Shown here: positions 1 to 7,203 of the stretch, piece by piece
How the letters are laid out: each line of letters opens with the position of its first letter
Position numbering within the stretch: position 1 is the stretch's first letter
The notes under the pieces: generated by a model
Told to the model about the DNA's origin: nothing
The model's input: the letters and a program-made list of their open reading frames with translations, nothing else
Database searches by the model: none
NCBI GenBank assembly: GCA_017614095.1
Contig: JAGACN010000128.1
Span: 1-8,345, forward strand
Length of the DNA: 8,345 nt
Source of the DNA: Clostridia bacterium
Lineage (GTDB): Bacteria > Bacillota_A > Clostridia > Oscillospirales > CAG-382
Direction: 5' to 3'
Position numbers and translations under genes: made by a program

Positions 1-1
1 T

Positions 2-244
2 TCCATCACCGGCGACGAAAAGTATTTCAAGCTCTTCGAGCGGGTGCACGCCTACGCGTTCGGCCACTTCGCCGATCACGAATGCGGCGAGTGGTACGGC
101 TATCTGCATAAGGACGGAACCGTTTCCCATACCCAGAAAGGGTCTATGTGGAAAGGCCCGTTCCACTATCCGCGCATGCTGATGAACATGGAATACATCT
201 TCGGAAAACTGGAAGCCGGCGAACAGGTCGACTCCCTGCTGTAA
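2..244 (+). CDS. N-acylglucosamine 2-epimerase family protein, C-terminal end (partial)
   Basis: Only the last 80 codons are present; the gene begins before the window. The reading frame runs from base 2 to the TAA at 242-244. The fragment carries the C-terminal signature of the AGE (alpha/alpha barrel) sugar epimerases: GEWYGYL, followed by a KG..WKGPFHYPR segment. In this family the histidine of the FH-x-PR segment and nearby Arg/Lys line the active site. The WKGPFHYPR form is closer to GlcNAc/N-acylglucosamine 2-epimerases than to cellobiose 2-epimerases, which have a different ending here. The family interconverts GlcNAc and ManNAc or related sugars in the cytoplasm. The exact substrate cannot be told from this end alone. 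The methionine-type GTG at base 44 is internal, not a start. No clear terminator follows the stop. Confidence 0.85.
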   Translation, partial: SITGDEKYFKLFERVHAYAFGHFADHECGEWYGYLHKDGTVSHTQKGSMWKGPFHYPRMLMNMEYIFGKLEAGEQVDSLL

Positions 245-252
245 GCCTGTCC

Positions 253-525
253 ATGCCCGTCCGTTTTCTGGCGGATTCTTCCGCTGTTCTGGAAAACCCG
301 ACCGTCCCGCAGTGGGCGGCGACCATCATTCTGATCGCCGCGCTGGTGCTCTGCATCGGGATGTTCGCCTTCTTCCTGCGCGCCATCCGGAAAAACAAAG
401 ACCGGACCGGCCGCTATTGACCGTTTTCGGAGGAGCAGAAGGAAGCCCTGCACGAGCTGGGCTGCGATCTGTATCAGGGATACCTCTATTCCCCCGCCGT
501 CTTCCTCACCGATCCGGAAGAATAA
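253..525 (+). pseudogene. Decayed gene: one membrane helix, in-frame TGA, EAL-domain-like tail
   Basis: A single frame runs from ATG 253 to TAA 523-525, interrupted by one TGA at 418-420. Before the TGA it encodes 55 residues with one hydrophobic helix (about residues 24-45, WAATIILIAALVLC...) and a basic end (RAIRKNKDR). After the TGA it continues with PFSEEQKEALHELGCDLYQG and then YLYSP. The part EEQ..AL.ELGCD..QGYL.S matches the typical end of EAL (cyclic-di-GMP phosphodiesterase) domains, which read roughly EEQ..FL.ELGCD..QGY.FS.PL. Third codon positions are mostly G or C on both sides of the TGA, as in the neighbouring real genes. Nearly all of an EAL domain (~240 residues) is missing, so no activity is expected. 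The ATG lies 8 bases after the epimerase stop and has no evident Shine-Dalgarno. Alternatives are a real 55-residue membrane protein (253-420), or chance resemblance of the tail. The rest of the 245-619 gap, apart from the leader hairpins, shows nothing else. Confidence 0.38.
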
Positions 526-544
526 TCGAATTCATTTTTGGATT

Positions 545-609
545 GCTCCGCGCGTTCTCCGGCGGAGCAGTTCTGCTCACTGACAAAAAGGAGCGGGTTT
601 TCGGACCCG
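545..609 (+). promoter_or_regulatory. Leader with competing hairpins before the acyltransferase gene
   Basis: Several inverted repeats can be seen just upstream of the gene starting at 620. GCTCCG (545-550) pairs with CGGAGC (563-568). GAGCA (565-569) pairs with TGCTC (574-578) around a four-base loop and shares bases with the first stem, so the two exclude each other. CGGGT (594-598) pairs with ACCCG (605-609). The last stem lies between the best Shine-Dalgarno-like run (AAGGAG, 588-593) and the start codon. None is followed by a U run, so these are not ordinary terminators. GC-rich DNA makes short stems common; a regulatory role is only inferred. I could not identify a convincing -35/-10 pair. 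Confidence 0.25.
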
Positions 610-619
610 TTTGGAAGGA

Positions 620-2479
620 ATGGAAAAAAGTATAAAGAAAAAACGGATCGAAAAGATCGTCATTCTGTGCGTCGCCTTTGTCGTACTGGGCCTGCTGGTC
701 TTTTTCCTGAGCGACGTCTTTTTTCCGTTCATCCGTCTGGAAGCAAAACAGGATTTCGAAGGCGCCAAACAGCTGCTCCTGGAGACCGGCTTCGTCGGTT
801 TCCTGACCGTGTCGCTGATCGAGGCTCTGCAGATGGTCGTCATCTTCATCCCGGCCGAATTCATCCAGCTGACCAGCGGCATGTCCTATCCCTGGTATCT
901 GGCTGTTCTCCTATGCGACCTTGGCGTCATGCTCGGCTGTTCCATCATCTATTTCCTGGTCCGCGTGTTCCGGTTCAACGGGGACCTGTTCAACAAGGGC
1001 GGCGCGATCGAAAAGTACGAAACGCGTTCGAAAACGCGGAACACGATGCTCTTTATGTACATCCTGTTCATCATGCCCGTCATCCCGTTCGGCGCCATCT
1101 GCTATTACGGCTCGAATAAAAAGATCCCCTATCCGAAATACCTGCTGACCTGTGCGACCGGCGTCCTGCCCTCCATCGCGACCTCCATCCTCATGGGGTC
1201 CGCCATCAAGAAATTCATCGCCGACTCGCTGCCCATCTGGGCGCTGATCCTGATCATCGTCACCGCCGCGGCCATCCTCTTCACGCTGCTGGTATTCGTT
1301 CTCAAAAAGTTTTTCTTCAAGACGGAGGAAGGCGAACTGAATCCGCTGATCGCCGCTTTTGAAAAAATCGCGGCGAAGATCCTGTCTTTAAAGGTCCGCT
1401 TCAGGGTCATCGGCGCCGAACCCGTGCGGGCCCTGACCGGGCCCTTCATCTATCTGGCCGAGCATCATTCCGCTCTGGACTTCGCGGCCATCTACCACGT
1501 CGATCCGGACAAAAATCTGGCCGGCGTCATCAACGAGCACTATTTCCGCGTCCCGGTTCTGGGGAAACTGATGCATAAATGCGGGCATATCAGCAAAAAG
1601 CTGTTTTATCCGGACGTCCTCTGCCTCAAGAACATCATCCGTGCCGTCCGGAGCGGACGTCCCGTATCCATCTTTCCCGAAGTGCGGCTGTCCACCGACG
1701 GCGGCCCGTCCTACGTCGATCCGAACATCGCCTCCCTGTGCAAGAAACTGAACGTTCCCGTCGTACTGGTCGAGATCCGGAACCTCTATTTTCTCTCCCC
1801 CAAATGGCGGAAAAAAGTCTTTAAGGGCGTATGCGAAACGGAAGTCAAGCGCATCCTGCAGCCGGAGGAACTGGCTTCGATGAGCGTCGACGAACTGATC
1901 GGGATCATCCGCGAGAACCTGTCCTACAACGAGTTTGCCGGTCCCTCCCCGTCCTTCCGACGCGGCGGGCGGGCGAAAGGGCTGCACAATGTCCTCTATC
2001 TCTGCCCGCACTGCCGGACGCTGTACGCCAATACCTCGAAAGGCAATACGTTACGCTGCGCGCACTGCGGACAGACCTATGAGATCGGACCAGACTACCG
2101 CTTTACGGGCGGTGACTTCCCGACCCTGTTCGATTACTACGCCCGCATCAAGGAGATCGAAATCGAATCGCTGGACGATATCTGTCTGGACGTCCCGGTC
2201 GACGTGAAGATCTTCAGCGGCGAAAAGAGAGCCGTCCGGTCCGAAAAAGGCGTCTTCCATCTGGATGCCGGACAGGTCTCCTTCCAATCGACGGTCAGCG
2301 ATCTGTCCTTTTCCTACACGGTCGACTGTCTGGAGGGCATCGCCTATTCCGTCAACGAGGAATTCGAACTGTATCACGAAGACGAACTGTACTATTTCTA
2401 TCCGCCGAAAGGAGAGCGCGCAATCTGCACGCGGGTCGCTCTGCTGTTCGAACTGCTGAAAGGGAGGAGTGCGAAATGA
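620..2479 (+). CDS. VTT/DedA-like membrane domain fused to PlsC-like acyltransferase and zinc ribbon
   Basis: This 619-residue protein has three parts. Residues 1-230 are membrane-embedded: a first helix at about 11-30, then a VTT (TVP38/TMEM64/DedA) region with IPAEF at 77-81, a glycine-spaced LG..LG..I stretch (101-109), PVIPFG (153-158) and G.LPS (181-185), ending in helices near 175-195 and 205-228. Residues ~255-435 resemble 1-acylglycerol-3-phosphate acyltransferases. The catalytic HX4D motif is HHSALD (H282, D287), and FPEVRLS (352-358) replaces the usual FPEGTRS. A zinc ribbon follows: C462-x2-C465 and C480-x2-C483. A C-terminal domain of ~130 residues is unassigned. VTT proteins include lipid scramblases and flippases; PlsC proteins acylate lysophosphatidate at the inner membrane face, so a lipid-acylating and moving enzyme is plausible but inferred. 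ATG 620 is preferred. A TTG at 611 is also in frame, and a stop at 581 limits the frame upstream. GGAAGGA directly abuts the ATG, so initiation is unusual. The last codons overlap the next gene. Confidence 0.85.
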   Translation: MEKSIKKKRIEKIVILCVAFVVLGLLVFFLSDVFFPFIRLEAKQDFEGAKQLLLETGFVGFLTVSLIEALQMVVIFIPAEFIQLTSGMSYPWYLAVLLCDLGVMLGCSIIYFLVRVFRFNGDLFNKGGAIEKYETRSKTRNTMLFMYILFIMPVIPFGAICYYGSNKKIPYPKYLLTCATGVLPSIATSILMGSAIKKFIADSLPIWALILIIVTAAAILFTLLVFVLKKFFFKTEEGELNPLIAAFEKIAAKILSLKVRFRVIGAEPVRALTGPFIYLAEHHSALDFAAIYHVDPDKNLAGVINEHYFRVPVLGKLMHKCGHISKKLFYPDVLCLKNIIRAVRSGRPVSIFPEVRLSTDGGPSYVDPNIASLCKKLNVPVVLVEIRNLYFLSPKWRKKVFKGVCETEVKRILQPEELASMSVDELIGIIRENLSYNEFAGPSPSFRRGGRAKGLHNVLYLCPHCRTLYANTSKGNTLRCAHCGQTYEIGPDYRFTGGDFPTLFDYYARIKEIEIESLDDICLDVPVDVKIFSGEKRAVRSEKGVFHLDAGQVSFQSTVSDLSFSYTVDCLEGIAYSVNEEFELYHEDELYYFYPPKGERAICTRVALLFELLKGRSAK

Positions 2480-3918
2480 CCGCCGAAAAAGAGAAAGACT
2501 CCGGAAAACTGGTCAACATTTCCCGCAAGTCCTTCCTCTCCGTCGTGATCCTTCTGCTGGTCTTGATGGCCGTTTCCGCCGTCCTGACCTACGTCCTTCC
2601 GAAGGATGCCTACCAAACGTCCGTCGTCAACGGGAAGACGGTCGTCGACTACCGGAGCTACGTCCGTTTAAGCGACACGTCCGGCATCCCGGTCTGGAAG
2701 GCGGTCCTTTCCCCCTTCCTGCTGCTTGGGAGCGGCGACGGGATCAGTCTGATCATGCTGTCGTTCTTCCTGCTCGTCATCGTCGGCACCTTCCAGGTCA
2801 TGAAGGACAACAACGGGATCAAGGCGATCATCGGCCGGATCATCGCGTTGTTCCGGCATCGCCGGTTCCTCTTGATCAGCGCCGTCGCCTTCGTCTTCAT
2901 GCTGTTCGGCGCCATGCTCGGACTGTTTGAGGAAATGCTGACCCTCCTGCCGGTCGTCGCGCTGCTGGCCGTTTCACTGGGATACGATTCCTTTACGGGA
3001 TTCCTCATTTCTGTCGTCGCCTGCGGGTTCGGCTTCTCGAGCGCCATCACGAACCCCTTCACGGTCCTGTTCGCTTCGCAGATCATCGGCGTGAACCCGA
3101 TGATCAACGTCTGGTTCCGCATCCTCATCTTCGCCGTCATGTACGGACTGATCGAATTGACGGTCTTCCTGTATACCCGCAGGCTGGTCCGGGATCCGGA
3201 TGCATCGCTCACAAAGGAGCAGGACATCCGCTTGAAGGATACTCTGCTGCGGGAAGAAAACAGTCCAAACGAAAAAAAGACCGTTTTCGCGTATCTGGTC
3301 TTCTTCCTTTTCGTACTCGCCGTCCTGATCTCGTTTTCCCTCATCGACGCCGTCCGGGACTACACGATCCCCGCCCTGATCGCCGTTTTTCTGATCGGCG
3401 GAACGGCCGCGTCGCTGACCGCGTCCGACTTACCGTTCAAAAAGCAGCTGATCTCGTTCGGCAAAGGCGCTCTCAGCGTCCTGCCGACCGTGCTTCTGAT
3501 CCTGATGGCTTCCGCCGTCAAGTACATCCTCGTCGAAGGGAAGGTCCTGCCGACCATCACGAACGCCATCAACGGCGTGGTAGCCGGCCGGGATCCCTAC
3601 TCGCTCGCGCTGCTCCTGTTCGTCATCGTGCTGGTGCTGGAATTCTTCATCTCCTCCTCGACCGCGAAGGCGACCTTCGTCATGTCCATCTTAAGCGTCC
3701 TGACGCTGGGGCTGTCGAAAGAGATGCTGGTGCTGGTCTACACCTTTGCCGACGGCTATACGAACCTGCTCTTCCCCACTTCTCCGGTCCTGCTGATCGG
3801 ATTATCCATGATCGGCTTTTCCTATTTCAAATGGGTCAAAAAGTCCTGGCCGCTGTTTGCCGTCACCTTTACGCTGGTCATCGGATTCCTCCTGTTGGGC
3901 ATTTTCATCGGATACTGA
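2476..3918 (+). CDS. YfcC-family transporter (DcuC/C4-dicarboxylate carrier-like)
   Basis: This is a complete 480-residue polytopic membrane protein, a usual length for the family. After a short cytoplasmic N-terminus, a first helix (about 20-40) is followed by an extracytoplasmic stretch (~42-75) and then many hydrophobic helices. Family landmarks are GLFEEMLTLLPVVA (149-162), GFGFSSAITNPFTVLFAS (184-201), SSSTAKATFVMSI (393-405) and FADGYTNLLFPTSP (424-437). These two Ser/Thr/Asn/Pro-rich re-entrant segments are typical of DcuC/YfcC and related DASS-type carriers. A charged central loop lies at about 235-268. YfcC-type proteins are annotated as carriers of dicarboxylates or basic amino acids, mostly without direct proof; the substrate here is unknown. 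Translation starts at ATG 2476, overlapping the upstream stop as ATGA, with GGGAGG at 2462-2467 as Shine-Dalgarno, so the two genes are very likely cotranscribed and translationally coupled. The gene ends just before a strong terminator. Confidence 0.9.
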   Translation: MTAEKEKDSGKLVNISRKSFLSVVILLLVLMAVSAVLTYVLPKDAYQTSVVNGKTVVDYRSYVRLSDTSGIPVWKAVLSPFLLLGSGDGISLIMLSFFLLVIVGTFQVMKDNNGIKAIIGRIIALFRHRRFLLISAVAFVFMLFGAMLGLFEEMLTLLPVVALLAVSLGYDSFTGFLISVVACGFGFSSAITNPFTVLFASQIIGVNPMINVWFRILIFAVMYGLIELTVFLYTRRLVRDPDASLTKEQDIRLKDTLLREENSPNEKKTVFAYLVFFLFVLAVLISFSLIDAVRDYTIPALIAVFLIGGTAASLTASDLPFKKQLISFGKGALSVLPTVLLILMASAVKYILVEGKVLPTITNAINGVVAGRDPYSLALLLFVIVLVLEFFISSSTAKATFVMSILSVLTLGLSKEMLVLVYTFADGYTNLLFPTSPVLLIGLSMIGFSYFKWVKKSWPLFAVTFTLVIGFLLLGIFIGY

Positions 3919-3934
3919 TCTTCCTGCCGTCGAA

Positions 3935-3968
3935 AAAGCAGCCGCTCCAAACGTGAAGCGGCTGCTTT
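3935..3968. terminator. Two-way intrinsic terminator between convergent genes
   Basis: A perfect 12-base inverted repeat, AAAGCAGCCGCT (3935-3946) and AGCGGCTGCTTT (3957-3968), encloses a 10-base loop. On the plus strand it is followed by a T-rich stretch (CTGTTTGCTTTT). On the minus strand the stem runs into five T residues (complement of 3933-3937). It sits 17 bases after the transporter stop and 25 bases beyond the stop of the convergent 1059-residue gene, so it can end both transcripts. Confidence 0.92.
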
Positions 3969-3992
3969 CTGTTTGCTTTTGATGCGGAAGGC

Positions 3993-6900
3993 CTACCTGT
4001 GGAACTCCTGAATGCCGGGGATGTCCTTGTCCGTCCGGGTATCTTCGTAGTTGTAGTCCTGCTTGATCCGGAGGTTCAGTTTGCTTCCGTTGATGATCAG
4101 GAAGATGTCCTGCGTGGAAATGCCCTGCACTAGATTGACGTTCGTCGACGTGCCGAATCCCAGCAGCCCCCCCAGGAGGAAGCTGGCGCCGGATTTGATG
4201 CCGCCGGACGTGACCTGCCCCTTGGCAAGACTGTAGGTCGTATAGATGATGCCGGACACTTTCGCGCCGAATCCGCCCGTTTCCGAGGAGAAACTGCCGG
4301 CCTGGGTTTTGCCGAGCAGATTGAATCCGGCGTCCGTACCCGTGTAGGCGGTCAGATCGCGGCCGGTCTTCTTCACGCCGAACTTGAGCCCGGAGACCTT
4401 GTCCTTCATGGTGACCGAGATGTTGTTCCGGTTGTCCACCGCGATGGAGCCGATGCCGATGTTGACTTTGCCCTCCACTTTTCCGTCCGCGCCGAACTCC
4501 AGCCCGAGGTTGCCCACACCTACGCTCGTCCCGACGCCGCTTAAGAGGTCGATCTTTTCTTCCGAGAAGTGGACGGCCGACTGGCCTCTCGCGCAGTAAA
4601 GATCCAGCACGATGGCCTTCTTGGTGACGTTCGGATCCGCGACCATGGCGGAATACCGGACGCGCTGTTCCGGCGTCAGGCTGTTCCAGAATTTCGTCCG
4701 TTCATAGGAATCGTTGAAATCCGGCGGATTCGGAGCCGGGCCGATGAAGTCCGGATTCGCTTCCCGCCAGGCCATCTCCCAGATCTTGCTGAGGGCCGGA
4801 TAGTTGTTGTTTCCGGGATCCTCCACCTGATGCTCCAGATCGACGCCCAGTACCTTGTTCGTAATGGCGCCGATGTCCGGGATCTCGATGTCTCCGGACA
4901 TGTCGACGGAGGGACGGGCCGCCTTGTTAGAGATGACGTATTTCGGATAGGCCGGACAGCCACCGGTCAGCGCGCCTTCCGTGATCCCTTCCTGCGCGGA
5001 TTTGCCGATCAGCAGATAGGGCTCTGCGAGGATGGGCACGCAATAGGCGAAGAAGCAGTTCTCTACGACGCAGAGCCCCTGGTCCTGCGTGACGTTCATG
5101 GTCATTTCCGTCCGGTACTCGCGGTAGAGATCGTCGTCAGCGATCATGCCCAAGATCGCGTTCGAATACATATAGTAGCCGCGCAAAACGTCCGCGATCT
5201 CCTGATAGGCCTTGTTCCGCACGGTCGCGTTCGCCCTTAATGCCGGGACGATGATGCTGGTCAGCGATTCGGACTGGTCGGCCGTAAAAGCGATGGACTG
5301 GTTGCCCTGCACCCGTTCCATCATGTAGTTCAGCGCGTAGGCCAGCCCTTCCATGGAGTCCCAGTCGATGGACTCGAGTGTTTCCTGCGTTTCCTGCAGG
5401 TACTTGTCCATCAGATTGAAGAACCGTTCGAGATCCTTCCCGTCCAGCTCCTCGTCGATCTTTGCGCGGATGTCGTTGACTTTCCATTCGCGGTAGTCGT
5501 CCAGGATGTCCAGCCAGAAGACCTCCTGCTCGTAGGAAACGACACGCTCCGCTTCCGACAGTTTATGTTTCAGCAGTTTGTCGCCGAATTTCGACATAAA
5601 CCCTTTCGCGAGATCCTCCAGACTGCCGGAATTGAGCAGGATGTTGTAGATGGCCGCGATCTCCTCGATGTCGTCCTTATAGAACTCGACGGCGCCGGTC
5701 AGGTACTTCTGCGCCTGCTCGATCATGGTCTTCGCGGACGCGATCCAGTCTTCCGGGGAATACGGAACTTTGCATGCCCCGATGTCCACGACCTTGTCCG
5801 CAAGCTCGTTGGCCGGATTGAATCCGGACCGGTTCATGGAGAAATCCATAAGCGAGGTCACGGTATACTTTTCGAAGGTCTTTCCGGCGAAGTCCCAGTA
5901 ATCCGGGCTCAGCCGCAGGAAGTCGTACAGCACGCGGATGGAGGAGGTATAGCCGTCCCGCGCGCCTTCCAGCATGCAGCGGAACGTGTTGGCGTAGTCC
6001 TTCTTCTGCATATAGGCGAACATGGCCGCCTGGTAGGCCGGTCCGCTGTATCCGCGGACCTTGATGCACTGGTTCAGGTAGGACAGTGCTTCGTCCGGCT
6101 TATCCAGCTGGATCAGGATGTTGCCGGCGTGCACGTACAGTTCTTCGCGGGAAGGATCCATTTCCAGCCCGTGGATGCAGATGAGCAGCGCTTCCTCGTT
6201 CCCGTCGTGCATCCGCAGATGCGTGACCAGGGAGACGATGGCGCTGACGTTGCCCGGATCCCGCATGCAGGCGAGGCAGGCTAGGTAATAGGCCGTAGTC
6301 GGCCGGTTGGCCAGCAGCAACGTGGCGGACAGATTGCTCAGCATCATGGATTCCGACTGCGCTTCGGTCGGTCCGGCTCCGCCGCCTCCGCCCGCGTCCC
6401 CCGTCGGCTCCAGGACGTCCACCTGGACTTCCTGATCGGATACGGTCAGCAGCGTCCCGCAGTATTCGCATACGGTCGCGTCGGCCGCGTTCCTCTTTTT
6501 GCAGGACGGACAGATCTGCTGTTTTTCTTTTGTTGTCAGCCGGATCTTGGAGGTGCTGTGGAAGCTTTCGGCCGGAAGGGTCATGTTCAGACCCTCCGCC
6601 GTCCCGGATCCTTCCCCGTCCGCATCGGACGTCTCGTCGGACGCTTCGCCGAGCGACACGGTCCCGTCCGCGTTCAACAGAATCGGCCGGGCAGCGAGAC
6701 TGGAATTGGAAGCGGGGTTCCCTTTACTGTCTTTGACCTCGATGCCCATCTCGGTGAACATGGCCACCAGATCCGTCTCTTTGCCGGTCGACAGATAGCG
6801 GGTCATGATCTCCAGCTGTTCCGCGCCTTTTCGCTCGGTCAGATCCATCCGGTGGTAGTTCTGCGTGGCCAGTTCCTGCACGAACGTCTGGATGGCTTCC

Positions 6901-7172
6901 GTCTGCGCCGCGGAGGGCGCCTGGAGGTGTTCGAAATCAGTGATCTGCGACGTCGCGAACGCGTCCGTCTGCAGCGTGGGGGCAAAGAACCAGCCGCGCC
7001 AGTACCACAGCAGGATGAACGCGACGATCAGGCCCACTACAAGGATGCTGCCGAAGACGATGAGCAGAATGAGCAGCGTTTTCTTTTTCTTCTTCTTTTT
7101 GGCTTCCGGGTCGGGCTGGACGACCGGCGGCTGCATATAGGCCGGCTGCGTCTGATACGGATTGTTGGTCAT
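3993..7172 (-). CDS. Large single-pass membrane protein: zinc ribbon, TPR-like helices, glycine-rich beta C-terminus
   Basis: I do not recognise this 1059-residue protein as a named family. In order: a Pro/Gln-rich tail (1-24); seven lysines (25-31); one membrane helix (~33-57); a helical region (~75-145); an acidic Ser/Asp/Glu-rich linker (~175-195); a double-CxxC zinc ribbon, CPSC (221-224) and CEYC (235-238); a five-glycine linker (261-265). A TPR-like helical repeat region follows at about 278-420 (for example ELYVHAGNILIQLDKPDEAL, 344-363), then a long mainly helical region to ~690. A Cys-rich patch has C701, C706 and C711. A Pro/Trp-rich stretch spans ~785-835. The end (~875-1035) has repeated short Gly-rich, alternating-hydrophobic strands. 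By the positive-inside rule, the body lies outside the cell. The start ATG (7170-7172) has AAGGAG (complement of 7180-7185) seven bases upstream. It is the last gene of a minus-strand operon, 31 bases after the kinase-like gene, and ends at the shared terminator. A scaffold or envelope-associated role is only a guess. Confidence 0.88.
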   Translation of the reverse strand: MTNNPYQTQPAYMQPPVVQPDPEAKKKKKKKTLLILLIVFGSILVVGLIVAFILLWYWRGWFFAPTLQTDAFATSQITDFEHLQAPSAAQTEAIQTFVQELATQNYHRMDLTERKGAEQLEIMTRYLSTGKETDLVAMFTEMGIEVKDSKGNPASNSSLAARPILLNADGTVSLGEASDETSDADGEGSGTAEGLNMTLPAESFHSTSKIRLTTKEKQQICPSCKKRNAADATVCEYCGTLLTVSDQEVQVDVLEPTGDAGGGGGAGPTEAQSESMMLSNLSATLLLANRPTTAYYLACLACMRDPGNVSAIVSLVTHLRMHDGNEEALLICIHGLEMDPSREELYVHAGNILIQLDKPDEALSYLNQCIKVRGYSGPAYQAAMFAYMQKKDYANTFRCMLEGARDGYTSSIRVLYDFLRLSPDYWDFAGKTFEKYTVTSLMDFSMNRSGFNPANELADKVVDIGACKVPYSPEDWIASAKTMIEQAQKYLTGAVEFYKDDIEEIAAIYNILLNSGSLEDLAKGFMSKFGDKLLKHKLSEAERVVSYEQEVFWLDILDDYREWKVNDIRAKIDEELDGKDLERFFNLMDKYLQETQETLESIDWDSMEGLAYALNYMMERVQGNQSIAFTADQSESLTSIIVPALRANATVRNKAYQEIADVLRGYYMYSNAILGMIADDDLYREYRTEMTMNVTQDQGLCVVENCFFAYCVPILAEPYLLIGKSAQEGITEGALTGGCPAYPKYVISNKAARPSVDMSGDIEIPDIGAITNKVLGVDLEHQVEDPGNNNYPALSKIWEMAWREANPDFIGPAPNPPDFNDSYERTKFWNSLTPEQRVRYSAMVADPNVTKKAIVLDLYCARGQSAVHFSEEKIDLLSGVGTSVGVGNLGLEFGADGKVEGKVNIGIGSIAVDNRNNISVTMKDKVSGLKFGVKKTGRDLTAYTGTDAGFNLLGKTQAGSFSSETGGFGAKVSGIIYTTYSLAKGQVTSGGIKSGASFLLGGLLGFGTSTNVNLVQGISTQDIFLIINGSKLNLRIKQDYNYEDTRTDKDIPGIQEFHR

Positions 7173-7203
7173 CGGTCTACTCCTTTCCTGTAACGAATCG
7201 GTT

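Noticed and set aside
418..420. TGA as a selenocysteine or recoded codon
   Set aside because: No convincing SECIS-like hairpin directly downstream, no selenoprotein family resemblance, and TGA is an ordinary stop in other genes here. Gene decay is simpler.
538..1119. Plus-strand open frame of 193 codons overlapping the acyltransferase start
   Set aside because: Arg/Pro-rich out-of-frame translation of the VTT region; the other frame gives clean membrane helices.
1388..2011. Minus-strand open frame of 207 codons inside the acyltransferase gene
   Set aside because: Antisense to the region holding the HX4D and FPEV motifs; no motifs of its own.
4569..5240. Plus-strand open frame of 223 codons opposite the large gene
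   Set aside because: Arg/Val/Asp-rich antisense shadow without recognisable motifs or ribosome site.
5565..6284. Plus-strand open frame of 239 codons, opposite the large minus-strand gene
   Set aside because: It is antisense to the TPR-like region of a well-supported gene, has an unremarkable residue make-up, no Shine-Dalgarno and no family resemblance. GC-biased codons routinely leave such frames open.
7079..7104. Poly-A/G run on the minus strand coding for seven lysines, as a frameshift site
   Set aside because: The frame is continuous through it and the Lys run fits a membrane anchor flank; no alternative downstream frame looks coding.
6558..7193. Plus-strand open frame of 211 codons across the start of the large gene
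   Set aside because: Antisense to the membrane anchor and zinc ribbon of a gene that has a clear start and Shine-Dalgarno.
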